Source: Eudorina sp. 2006-703-Eu-15 (lineage: Eukaryota; Chlorophyta; Chlorophyceae; Chlamydomonadales; Volvocaceae). Taken from it: a stretch of DNA of 64,000 nt. Below, in pieces: positions 48,943 to 59,770 of the stretch (position 1 is the stretch's first letter; each line of letters starts with the position of its first letter). The notes beneath the pieces were generated by a model. The model did no database searches, had not been told where the DNA came from, and saw only the letters and a program-made list of their open reading frames with translations. Location: NCBI GenBank assembly GCA_003117195.1, contig BDSI01000167.1, positions 124,001 to 188,000 of the forward strand. The letters run 5' to 3'. The position numbers were made by a program, and so were the translations under genes.

Positions 48943-51771
48943 CACCGGCCTGGCCCGCCGCCTCCGCGCCCCTCGCCACCGCCCGCTTCGCGTCGGCTCC
49001 GGTCTGATGCCCCTCCGAGGCATCTGTACGGCGCCTGGACTCCATGTACGATCTCGTCCTGGACCCGTGTGCGACACAAGGGTTAGGCGATGGGGGGTTG
49101 GGACTCTTCTCAGGTGGGGACTCGGTTCTGTGTTGGGGAGGGTCTGTGCATCCGCCCACCCGCCCACCCGCCCACCCACCCACCCACCCACACAGACAGA
49201 CACACAGAGACAAACAGACAGACATTCTTCTTTCGTCATCGCGCTCGCGGGTAGCATGTCCGCACCGATGCATATCCTCGCTGCGTGAGGTCGAGACAGG
49301 CCAGGCCAGGGCAGCAGACACGGGCCAGCCAGCCGGCCGGCACCCTTCTTGACCTGCAGTCCAGCGGCGACAACCCCCCCGCCGCCACCTCATCGCCGAG
49401 CGACACCGCTGCAACGTCGCCACACATACCCGTGCCAGCGACGATCTGCTTGCATCACATGCCGTGTAGTGACTCTGTGGTCCTGTTTCGCCTTGCTGTC
49501 TGCCAGTCTTTAACGCGGTGCCGTTGCAGCATTTACGGTATGCCAAGACAATCAAATGAATCTGTTGAGGGCTGTTCGAGCGGGGTTTCTCTAGGGTTGG
49601 GAGCTGGTTGGCGCCAAGGGCTGGTTCGGGCGGCCTTCCCTCGCTGGACACCCACGCACCAGCTGTGGTAGGCCACCAGGCCCTTCAAAGAGGTGCGAGG
49701 GGCCGCCTCCGCGGCGTAGCCGAACACGGCCCGGGTGAGGATGACGTGCAGCGCGGAGACCGCTTCCGTGACTTGGCCCTGGCGCAGCCGTTGGGAGGAT
49801 GGTTGGGTGGTTGGTTGTTAGTTGATGGGTAGGTGGGGTTGTGAAGCCTGCGGTCGAGGCGAGTCGCGTGTACGGCCAGGGCACCCCACCGCGGGCTCCC
49901 CCCAACCCCGTCCAGACCCGACCCACTCGGCCTTCCGCTTCCGACGGGGCCAGCCACCACCCACAACCCCGTGTCGCATGACTCCCAGCGCCCCCGCCCT
50001 CGCCATACCGGCGGCACCAAGGCCGCGTCCGCGGTGCAGTACAGCCCCCGAATGAACCCACGGATGCAGTACAGCCCTCCCCCCCTCCCGGGATAGATGC
50101 TCACCGCCTCCAGCTGCTGCAGCGCCAACTCCGCCCCCGCCATCTCCGCCTGCCGTACAGTCAGCTGCAGGAATGCCATGCGCTGTAGCATCGTGAGCAT
50201 CTGCGCGGCATCAACCCCACATATCCGCGGTCAGGTCCGTTCGTCCGGGGCACCAACCCAGCGACCCATGGGTCCACACCATCCCGCCCGCGCGCCCACC
50301 CGGCGACCCATGGGTCCACGCCATCCCGCCCGCGCGCCCACCCGGCGACCCATGGGTCCACGCCATCCAGCCCGCGCGCCCACCCGGCGACCCATGGGTC
50401 CACACCATCCCGCCCGCGCGCCCACCCGGCGACCCATGGGTCCACGCCATCCCGCCCGCGCGCCCACCCGGCGACCCATGGGTCCACGCCATCCCGCCCG
50501 CGCGCCCACCCGGCGACCCATGGGTCCACACCATCCCGCCCGCGCGCCCACCCGGTGACCCATGGGTCCACGCCATCCCGCCCGCGCGCCCACCCGGCGA
50601 CCCATGGGTCCACGCCATCCCGCCCGCGCGCCCACCCGGCGACCCATGGGTCCACGCCATCCCGCCCGCGCGCCCACCCGGCGACCCACGGACCGGCGGC
50701 TTGCTGGCCAGCCCCGACGCCAGCGTCAGCTCCGCCGTCCCCTCCAGCAGCCGGAGTAGGCTCTTCCGGGTGGACTCCAGGCGGCTGTGCTCCTTGCGGC
50801 CGGTCTCCCGCAGCCACGAGCGCTTGAAGAGGGCGAGGATGTCCTGCGGCACGAGGAGGGAGCCGGGGCCCCGGGGGCGGGGGCAGAGGCGGGGGCAGGG
50901 GCGGCCACGGTCGGAGGGACATAAAGCGAAAACACATCTAGACACACCCATGGGGAGAGGGGATGGTGATAAGAGAAAGCAACAGCGCACGCCACCGCCC
51001 TGCAAGGGCCCCCATGCTCCCTCCCTAGGTTCCCAGAGCGGCGCGAAATGGCGACAGGGCAGGACAAGGAGGACATGGCCGGCGGGAGGACCTGCGCCCG
51101 GAGCGAGTGCAGGGATGAGATAAGCTAGGGTGCCGCGGGTTGAGGGGCGCGATCTGAGGATCTGAGGGACTCGTCAGCTGAGGCTCTGTTAGATGCCAGC
51201 CCAGCCCAGCTCGTCTCCACCGATGGAGGGACGGACGGGCGGACGAAGGGACGAAGGGACGGGGGGTGGACCTCACCAGCGACCTCCACAGCATCTGACA
51301 GATGGCCACTGCGGAGGGGTAGTCCCGCCGCAAAATGCACCAAGGCAGCAGCTCGTCCAGTATCCGGAGGTCTTGGGAGGGGAGCTGTACCACGGGCGGG
51401 GCAGGGCAGGGGAGGGGCGCGGGGGGAGGGGCGGCGATGGGCTGGCCATGCGGCGGGTTGGAGGGAAGGGAAGAGGGCCAGACGAGGCGTTTCAAAGCTG
51501 TTGTCCCCTCAGGAGATCATGAAACTATTGTAAGTTGGAGGGAAGCCCAGCCAACACTTAGGGGTCGGTTAGGCTTACAGCCGACTGGCCCATGCGGGAT
51601 GTTGGCGCTCACCCTGACACGTCCGGTGCTAAGCTCCGTCGACAAGCCTGCATAATTGACGACGAGCTTCCTGGCAGGCCTGGGAATGCCCGCTTGGTCC
51701 CAGACTGCCAACTGTTGAAGTATGTCAGCCGGTTCGCCATCGTCGTCGCCTCCTAAGCCGTCGGATTTCAT
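45849..51771 (-). CDS. TAF1A/Rrn11-like RNA polymerase I initiation factor subunit
   Basis: Probable SL1/core-factor subunit for rRNA gene transcription. Exons: 51613-51771 (ATG, MKSDGLGGDDDGEPADI), 51277-51384, 50694-50843, 50105-50200, 49656-49778, 48695-about 49035, 47530-48379, 47055-47162, 45849-46798 (TGA). Phases agree throughout; only the 5' edge of the 48.7-49.0 kb exon is open. Resemblance to human TAF1A, recalled rather than aligned, runs in order. A helical repeat LLPWCILRRDYPSAVAICQ comes first, then LQRMAFLQLTVRQAEMAGAE and SLKGLVAYHSWC (human has a KGLLQYYTW block). SDPLFRDSWRDCERLL and PYEAEAWAQLDSSLAGL follow. Near the C-terminus FWRQQVEPELRDRATWWP and LGHCNYYTRHVLHEMQLL occur, here in one exon. 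The product, about 960 residues, is about twice the human length because of Ala/Glu/Pro-rich insertions. Confidence 0.68.
48805..48841. repeat. Hexanucleotide repeat (GGTGCG)n coding for His-Pro
   Basis: Six copies of the same hexamer found in the cyclase exon, here within an exon of the TAF1A-like gene and read in another frame, giving alternating His-Pro before the WEHVPVAW block. Confidence 0.9.
50261..50690. repeat. 42-bp minisatellite, about 10-11 copies, intronic
   Basis: Units begin GCGACCCATGGGTCC at 50261 and repeat every 42 bp to 50681. The array fills the intron between exons 50694-50843 and 50105-50200 of the TAF1A-like gene and starts almost at the donor. A variant (CACACC instead of CACGCC) appears in units 1, 4 and 7. 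Because 42 is a multiple of three and the unit lacks stops, the minus strand can be read as 14-residue repeats in several frames. Confidence 0.95.
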
Positions 51772-53187
51772 ACTTCCGTCTACAGCATATCTTTATTTGT
51801 GGTTTTTTGTTGTGTTACTGAAGCCCGGAGAGGCGTATTCAGGTCAAAAGTCGTCGAGGCTTGCCAACTCGCAGTGATGCATTCGAATACGCCAATTATG
51901 TCACTTGGAACTTTCCCTTTGCACATGTAACGAACATACCTTCTTAGTAAGGCGTTTGTAACATTGCCGTACTTGGCAGGTGCCTGTTGTGGTGATCACA
52001 CACACTGCACCATCACTGGTGGGGTCGGGTGGATTATTCTTTTACACTCTGTTGGTGACACTCTCGCTGTGGGATTATCTGGGTGAGGCCGAAGCCCGGC
52101 GCGGTGTCGCGCGGTGTCTCTGAAGCATGTGGGCGTGGTCCTGCGTGTTGCAGGAGGGTGCTGCTACCTTACCTCCGTTTTCCATGCCCTGCTGCACGAA
52201 TTTTTGCCCTTCTGCAATAGGAATCACGTTAGGGACGAGGCGTCCGCCGCAAAACGGCCCCGCAATTTCCCCCTGTGATGGTCGGACATCAGGCTATGCG
52301 GAGAGGATCCCTGTGTGACTTCGACACGAGACCAGCGCGTGTCAAAGGACGTTTACAGCTCCCAAGGGTTCCAGGATTCCGGCCAGGCACTGACTGCTAA
52401 TGGGCGCCCAGGTGCAGATATGAAGGCACGAATGGATAGAAATGTTGGAAACATAACTGCCAGAATCCATAACCGCCAACGCCCTATCTTCCATAGCTGA
52501 CTGCGAAGCGACGGTGACCTCTCGGTGATTTCACCTTGAAAGGTGCCGTGTGTACGCAGCTCCCGGCGTGTGAAGAGTTTGCACGCATCCTTGCTGGCAC
52601 GTGTGCATCGCTGGTCCGTTTCCTTTGTGAACGGAATGCGTGCAACAGAACATGACTCGGCGAGCAGGTGCGGCAAACAGAGTGTCAACGCCGCTGCCAC
52701 AGCAGTGCCATGACAGCAAGTCACCGGCACCTCTGTCACCACTTCGTCCTTGCATGCAAAGCTTGGCACCATACGAGATGGTGGTCAGGCCGCCCAACGT
52801 TCCTGAATAGCTGTGTTGCAGTCTATCACTTGCAACAGCCACCGGCTGTGTGCGTTCTGGAGAGGCGGGCAAAGGCCCCTCGAGAGACTTCTGGACCCGT
52901 GGGACCGCGAATGACTGCAGTGAAAATCGGTGAGGACGTGCAAATGCAACCATCACTGGCTAACTGAAGAGAAGCCGTCTGTAGACACCGAACCTTACGC
53001 AGGCCTTGGCCTCTCGCGCAAGTTTGCGGCTCCCGATGAAGAGAGCAGAGTGGTCTCAAGCACAGCGGACGATGTCGGTTTCCTTCTGTGACATTACGCA
53101 GACATGAGTTTTTGTAGGAGTTTTCCTATGAGCTATTGTTTGACATTACGTGCGCGCATAACGAAAGCGTCGTTTGCGAAAGCAAAC
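51772..53187. other. Intergenic, no supported gene
   Basis: Region between the divergent TAF1A-like and plastid DnaJ genes. Open frames of 60-140 codons overlap on both strands near 52.3-53.0 kb, with none showing recognisable motifs. It must contain the promoter of the minus-strand gene near 51.8-52 kb. Confidence 0.45.
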
Positions 53188-53207
53188 TTTCTGGAAACTT
53201 GGCGAAC
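53188..53207. promoter_or_regulatory. Heat-shock element upstream of plastid DnaJ
   Basis: TTC-nn-GAA-nn-TTG-nn-GAA matches four alternating 5-bp heat-shock-factor units with one mismatch in twelve fixed positions. A fifth near-match (AAA) lies before it and another GAA at 53212. It is about 410 bp upstream of the DnaJ start codon; the transcription start is unknown. Heat induction is typical of CDJ1-type genes. Confidence 0.55.
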
Positions 53208-53619
53208 CGACGAACCTCAGGTCACGGAACACATTGTCAAGAGAAATGTATTTGAACTTGAAGGCTCTGTTTGACAAAGTGCACACGCGAAAACAGTTGG
53301 GATAAGAATTCTGCTTATTCAACACACCGATACGCACATACCCGGCGTGCATTATTACCCAGTATCGTTGTAGGCATAATCATCTATTTGGGTGTGAAGA
53401 AGGCCCCACTCGTGGTACCGCTGTTACCCCGCAGCCACAATCCTCGATGCTCTAGAACCGACCGCCGTCATAACGGTAAACTTACTTCGCCACTCATCAG
53501 ACTTATCTCATTGTTGCCTACAAGTTTTAGACAATCTCACTGCACATTTTCTATCAGTTCACATATACGCTCAATCAAAACCTTCCGAGCTCTTTCAGTT
53601 TGTCTTCTAGGCCTACACT

Positions 53620-56600
53620 ATGTTAGCGAACTTGCAAGGCCGTGTTGAAGGTCGTGCGGGGTGTGCTTGCAACCGGCCGTCGGCTGCACCTGTCCGAGTC
53701 TGCTCTGGGACTGCGCGTGGGTCGGCGCGGCGACGAGGTCAAGCTGTGGTGGTGCGGGCGGACAATGATTATTATGACCTACTCGGAGTACCTCGTACTG
53801 CTGACAAGAAGACCATCAAGCAAGCGTATCGCCAAAAAGCTCGCAAATACCATCCGGTGCGTGGGGCTGCAACCTTCCGATCCTTCACGCTTGGGGTCAT
53901 TCCGCCAGCGGTCGCTCATCAATTCCATACGTTTGACCTCTTTATGTGTGGCCTCAACAGGATGTGAACAAGGAGCCGGGCGCGGAGGACCTTTTCAAGA
54001 AGATTGGCGAGGCCTACGAGGTGCGAGCAAAGACCTCCGGAACGGTGCACGCCAGCGTCATGGTCAAACCCCGCCGGTGGCATCTTCTAGGGTTATCATC
54101 GGGGTTGTTCAGGGGGGGCAGATTCCGAGGCAGTCCTGGGGGGCCGCCTGCTGCATTCGGGTGGCTTCAGGGCGGCCCACCTAGCCCCACAGACCCACAC
54201 TATCCGCTCCCCTGGATCGCCTAGGCACCCCCAACCCCATGCTTCAAGCAGCGTCATGTCCCACCCGTTTCACCACATCCGCCTTACCCCCACCCGCTGC
54301 ATCTGCATCCGCCTCCGAAGCATTTGCGACGAGCTTTTTTTCCTTGGCAGCCCAGTGCAGCAGCGAGGGGCGCAAGCGCTGTTTGCTTTCGGATGCCGGC
54401 ATGCAACTGGAGGCGACTTGTCACGGACTTAAGAATCCCCTGAAGGCTAAGCCGTCTAGGGTTTCGTCCTTGTCCAATCGGACCTCACGCAACAAGCGCC
54501 CCTCTCGCCGCACACTCGTTTCTGGCCGCGGCCAACAGGTGCTCTCGGATGACACCAAGAAGGCCATTTACGATAAATACGGCGAGGCGGGCCTGAAGGG
54601 CAGCATGGGCGGCATGGGCGGCGGGCCGGGCGTGGAGTTCACCAACCCCTTCGACTTGTTCGAGTCGTTCTTCGGCATGGGGGGCATGGGCGGGATGGGC
54701 GGCATGGGCGGCTTTGGCCGAGGACCCGCCGGGAGGAGCCGGGCGCAGCCGGGCGAGGATGACAGGTGCGGGGGGAAGGCGCGTGGAACGGGATGCGCAG
54801 GGCCGGGGCCCTTGGAGCGGGGCTTGGGACCAAAGTGGCGGTCGGCGGAGCTCCTAGAGTGGGCATGGTCAGTGCGGAATGATTTGGGCAGTGGTGGTGT
54901 GGGGGGTTTATCCGTAGGCAGCTGACGTGCAGCGGGGCGGACAATGCCTGGTGCAGGGCAGGGCAGGGCAGGGCAGGGCAGGGCAGTGCAGTCAGAAGCT
55001 GGTGCGGTGCGATGGCACGTCATGGCACGGCACGTCGCGTCGTCAATGTGTTACCAGGGGTGGGTCCGGGTGGCCCGCGTTGGAGCCCGCTGTGACTGGC
55101 GATGCGGACCCCCGGGGTGCACCGCTGAACTCCCGATGGGGCGGTGCCAAACATGTGAGCTAGCCCGTGCTCATCCGTGCTACGTGCTAGCACGGGGTGT
55201 TGAAGCCCCCGCCCCGACTACGAGGCTGGGATGGGCATGGGGGCAGGGGTAGGAGCCCGAGGTTGGGGCGGCCGGGGCTGGAATTAACGCTACTGTCGGC
55301 AAGGAGCGGCGGGTGGATGACGTCCCTACCGACACAGCCGGCAGAGGGGCGGCAGGTGCAGGGGTCCGCTGCGGAGATGGACGCGCCGGCGGAACACCTC
55401 TAGTCGATCCTGGGCGGCTCTACCGGGAGGCTTTGGCAGCCGCGGTACATTGGGACGCAGCCGAGCGGCCCAGAACCCGGAGTCGCGGGAGCGGCGTCAT
55501 CGCACCCGGGACCGCTGCTCTTCTGGTCCCCCGCACACTCACAGTCATCCGAACCTGATCCCATATGCCGAACAGTGACGGGCCCGTAATGAAGCTCCCC
55601 ACGGTGATGGTTTCCCGGGACCCATCCCCAACCCCAGCGCCACATCTCATTGAGAGCCCGTTGTGGGTACCGCGCCGTGAGCTCCAGGGAGCCACCTAGC
55701 GGATGAGGCGCCTTTACCCCCCCCCCCTCCCCTTTGAGCCTGCTTATCTCCTCTACAGGCCGCCGGATCGACCCCGATCCTCCTGCACTCTGACCACCCA
55801 GCCCACACACGTCCGCCGCGTGCACGTACACACCGCCCGTGTGACTCCCCGTCGCCCTGTCCCCCTGTGCGCCTGTTGGCCTTTGCCGCCGGGTGCCCCC
55901 AGGGTGGACCTCCAGCTGGACTTCCTGGAGGCGGTGTTCGGCTGCTCTCGGGAGCTGGATGTGGACCGGCTAACGGGCTGCGAGGTGAGGGCGCGGGGGG
56001 TTGCCGGCAGTTATCAGTTTGGTGCCCTTGTGCGGTTTCGCTGTCTGTGTTGACAAGGGGGGTGCCGGGGCGGGGGCGGGGGACGGGTCGGGGCTCTCCG
56101 GGGGTGGCTGGGCGTGCGACGAACTGGTCACTGCCCTGGGGCCCACCAGGTTTGACGTGGGCCGTGACTGCGCGGGAGGGGCGTCTGTGTCGGGAGCATT
56201 GTTGGAGTATGGGTGAACATGTCCATACTGCGCTGCTGCCGGAGCAGAGGTCCGGGGAGGACTGGACTGCACCGGGATCTGGTGGACGGTGACGCACGCG
56301 AGATCACTGCGTTGCTGCGCTGAGCCGTCCTGTGTACTCGTCAGCCCGGACAGCTCCTACCGCTTTGGTGACGCGTTGCGGCTTCGATGTCGGGGTTACG
56401 CGTTAGGGTTGGGCTGGCCAAGGGCTGCTGCAAATTCCAGCCCGAACGTGTGTGCCCATCCCCCACCCTACCTCACCCCGCCCTCCGCCTCACCCCGCCC
56501 GCAGGAGTGCGACACGACGGGTGTGCGCAAGGGCACGTCCCCCTCCACCTGCCCCGCCTGCCAGGGCTCGGGCCAGGTGGTGCAGGCGGTCCGCACCCCG

Positions 56601-57536
56601 CTCGGAACCTTCCAGCAGGTCTCCCTCTGCGGCCGCTGCGAGGGCAGCGGCCAGATCTTCACGCCCTGCCCCAAGTGCCAGGGCGACGGCCGCGTTCGGG
56701 AGACGAAGCGCATCTCGCTCAAGGTGCCGCCGGGTGTGGACGCGGGCAGCCGGCTGCGGGTGCGCGGCGAGGGCAACAGCGGCCGCCGCGGCGGCGAGCC
56801 AGGCGACCTGTACGTCAACATCACCATCAAGGACCACCCGGAGCTGCGGCGCGACGGCATCACCATTCACAGCGACGTGGAGATCTCGTATGTGGACGCC
56901 ATCCTGGGGACGCAGGTAAGGGTTGAGGTGGTTGGGGTGAATGTGAATTATAAAGACGGCCCCAACAGGTGGTTGAAGTCCTGGCTCCGTCGCGGTTTCG
57001 CCGGCTTGAGGGGCAGATGGGGGCTGGTTTGACGCACCGCTGTGGCTGTAACGTAAGTTTTTGGTGTTGCGGGTGTCGCGCAGTTGGCATCGCGCTTTGG
57101 TGCGAGATGCGCTCAGGTCGGGCGCCTGGCTCGACAGCCCTCCACTTCCCCTCACAGCCTCCCCATCCTCCGCCGCACCGCCTCCCACTTCCACCATCCC
57201 CGCGTCGCTCCCCGACCTCCGACCCCTCAACGACCGCCGACCCCCCCTGTCGCTCCCCTCGCCCCTCGCCCTGACCGCCGCCGCCTCCTCCAGGTCAAGG
57301 TGACGACTGTGGACGGCCCCGTGGAGCTCAAGATCCCCGCCGGCACGCAGCCGGGCACCACGCTGCTCATGGCGCGGCGCGGTGTGCCCAAGCTGGGCGC
57401 CCCCAACGTGCGCGGCGACCACATGGTGCACGTGCGGGTGCGGATCCCCAAGACCGTCACCGCGGAGGAGCGGAAGCTGGTGGAGGAGCTCAAGGAGCTG
57501 CAGACCAAGACCAAGGTTGGGCCCTTCAGGTTCTGA
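53620..57536 (+). CDS. CDJ1: Chloroplast DnaJ (Hsp40) co-chaperone, CDJ1-like
   Basis: Partner of plastid Hsp70 in protein folding. Six exons chain in phase: 53620-53856, 53961-54020, 54539-54765, 55903-55984, 56505-56915, 57294-57536 (TGA), 419 residues. Residues 1 to about 48 form an Arg/Ala/Ser-rich probable transit peptide ([20 protein letters not shown]). The J domain follows, [20 protein letters not shown] ending in HPD, whose last residue starts exon 2. A Gly/Met-rich linker ([12 protein letters not shown]) comes next. The zinc-finger domain has four CxxC motifs: [24 protein letters not shown] and CPKCQGDG. The C-terminal substrate domain contains [28 protein letters not shown] and [20 protein letters not shown]. 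The first zinc motif lacks the usual first Gly, and an intron falls between its two Glu. The family is secure; the symbol is by resemblance to Chlamydomonas CDJ1. Confidence 0.93.
54956..54986. repeat. GCAGG pentanucleotide repeat
   Basis: Five to six head-to-tail GCAGG units in the 1.1-kb third intron of the DnaJ gene. Confidence 0.8.
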
Positions 57537-57584
57537 GCGGCAGCAGCAGCAAGAAGAGGAGGAGGAGGAGCGGGCGGTTGACGT

Positions 57585-57599
57585 GTATGTGCGTGCGTG

Positions 57600-57634
<35 letters not shown>

Positions 57635-57643
57635 GAGGGGGGG
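57585..57643. repeat. TG/GA microsatellite in DnaJ 3'UTR
   Basis: A GTGTGTGC run followed by (GA)n and a G run, 50-110 nt after the DnaJ stop. Confidence 0.85.
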
Positions 57644-58984
57644 CGAGAGGGTGGGTGTTGGAATGGTGGTTGGCCCGGCCGTGGATGTGGGGTACGGCTT
57701 GCGTGGCGGGGTTCCGAGGCTGCGCACCCCCTTCCGCCTTTGACAGGAATGCCGAGAGGGGCTGGTAAAGGGGAAGGAGGAGTGCGGGGACGGAATGTGG
57801 CGCGCTGGTGTGCCAGGGGCGGCGCCCCTCTATCCGGCCTGGTGCTGGTGTAGTGGGGCGGCCTGGCATGGGGCCGTGCGTTGGCGGAGACGGTTGCGGT
57901 TTTGCTCGTCTGCGGGCACGGCACGATTGGGAGCGGGGACAGGTCCAGGAGGGCTGCTGTACGGGGCTGAAAGGCGTACGGCAGATCGGTCATATGGCAG
58001 GACCCGGACGCACGGGCGCCATCGGCGCTCATTTCTCGCATGCGGTGGTCACCGTGTCATGTATGCCGCAGGGAGATGTCGTGCCGGGTCGGCTGAGTGG
58101 CCCGTATCGCTGCCATCTGCCGGCCTCTCATACTGCGGCTCCTCCTTGTTCTGTTTAACACGCTTGCGAAACACCCGCGGTTAGCTGAGCGCCCTGCGCG
58201 TGTGCAGCTGGCGCCTCATTCGAAAGGACCCCACTGTGTCGCGGCTTCTTTGTAATTCCAAGTTACCTAGACTGCTGCATGCGGATAAAATGGGACTGAG
58301 GCGGCGTCAGGAGGCTGGCTCGACGTCTTGAAAGTATGGTGTGTGGAATCCGGGGACGGCGGCAGGGGCAGGGAAAATCCTGCAGGCGGTCTCGAGCTCT
58401 GATGTGCTGAACCTTTCACGTGGGGGCGGATGTATGCGTTTGGTCGGTCTTTGGTGGGGCCACCGACGGCCCCATCACCACCGCAACGTTCCCAAGTCAC
58501 ATCGAGCCAGGTGAGGGCGGTGAAGAGGTGTAGGGAATGGCAGCTGTGTAAAGGGTGTGGGTATGTATGTCTGTGTAAATGTGTGTGTTCCTGAGCGCAC
58601 GTGGCAGTGGAGCGCGCCATGTGGGTGCAGTGTTCACAGCGCTGCCTGTATGGCAATCCTCATGCCCGCGCGGCGCGTAGCTGTGTCACCCTTGTGTGTG
58701 TTGTTCTTGATCCGAGTGAGTCAGCTTGCCTGTGTGTTCGACCAAGAGAGCGAGAGGCAGAGGGTTTGCTTGTTTGTTCGTTTGCTGCGAAAGACGAATG
58801 GGTGTCGTCGTCCTTCCGGTTGTAGGTTTGGGCGAGAGTGCCCCGGTGCCTGCAGAGGCGGCCGTAACCCTATGCTGCATGGTAGTCGCTTCTTTCTCGG
58901 ACCTTGTGCTGGTCCTGCCGGCGGTGGTGACGGAAAACGGTGGGGAAAAGGTGCATATCGACGCAGGGTAAGGTGGGGGAAGGG
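57644..58984. other. DnaJ 3' flank, no further gene seen
   Basis: Short open frames only. TGTAA occurs at 58251, 58547 and near 58570, compatible with the end of the DnaJ transcript. From about 58.7 kb a minus-strand frame continuous with the broken gene at 58.98-59.77 kb is open but turns into Pro/Arg-rich, non-protein-like sequence. Confidence 0.4.
58251..58255 (+). terminator. Candidate TGTAA poly(A) motif for the DnaJ gene
   Basis: First TGTAA I found after the DnaJ stop, which would give a 3'UTR of about 0.7 kb. Confidence 0.4.
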
Positions 58985-59770
58985 TGCGTCTGGAGCGCCC
59001 CTTTGATTAGAAAATTGCAATCCCGCTAAGGCATCGCTGCTCACGAAGCTCCGTGCCTCTCCAGCGGGTTCAGCGATGGGACGGCCCATCTTAAACTGGA
59101 CGGCCCACACCTCAAATACAGTGTGAAGCACTGTCCCAGCATCTCGAGCAGCCTTCGTCAACTCGCATTCTGTCGCATTCACCACAAATGGCGTCGAAAC
59201 CAACCAAGGCTGAGAACGCATGCAGACCCCAATTTGATCCCTGATGACCGTGAAAAGGGACCGCACCAGAGGTTCTGGAAAAAGATGGTAGTGAGATGAC
59301 TAGGAAAAGGTTACATGCTCGAAAACCCCTAAAATGGGCTTTAGGCTGGGGCACGACGCGACATGGAGTGGCGACCCACAGCTCAGGGTTGGCGATGACG
59401 AGGGTCCCGGGATGGTCCCCATCAGAGGAAGGGGAGTGCGTAGTAGGTGTCGTAGACTTTTGACACAGCTTGCGTGATGCAATGCGGGGGCAGTCCGGGA
59501 CTGTACAGTGCTGAGCTGTTCACGACTGGGGCTGTCCACTGGACTGATTCGGGCCCTTTCGGGCTATTCGACGCGTGCACATGGGGCGTGCACATGGGCC
59601 GATACACGTTATCACTCAGCATTCCTCCATAAGGCTGCTCCTTCTCTGTATCAGGGATGCCTTCCAGGCCCCTGTCGCCGTGGACCGCCTGGCTCACGAA
59701 GTGGCCTCCTAGGATTCCCTGACGGGCGTCGTCACCACCCTGCGATGCCCACCATCTCTTCTGCCAACAT
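58985..59770 (-). pseudogene. Unrecognised minus-strand gene, apparently frameshifted
   Basis: Three minus-strand stretches read like one protein. Part A, about 59720-59425, includes ILGGHFVSQAVHGDRGLEG and ends CITQAVSKVYDTYYALPF before a TGA. Part B, about 59440-59327, one frame over, includes DGDHPGTLVIANPELWV. Part C, from 59274 down, includes VRSLFTVIRDQIGVCM and ECELTKAARDAGTVLHTVFE. B joins C through a canonical but only 52-nt intron in correct phase. A and B overlap without a splice site, so a single-base shift is needed, either a real disruption or an assembly error. The 3' end beyond about 58985 is unclear. I do not recognise the family. A minus ATG at 59770 is followed by only 12 codons before a stop in its own frame. 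Confidence 0.4.

Noticed and set aside
50261..50690. CRISPR array
   Set aside because: Units are directly adjacent with no unique spacers, and the genome is eukaryotic.
50097..51005. Repeat-rich ORFs of 150-260 codons over the 42-bp minisatellite
   Set aside because: Exons on both sides match a helical-repeat protein and splice in phase across the array, so the repeat is most likely intronic. Retention is kept as a separate question.
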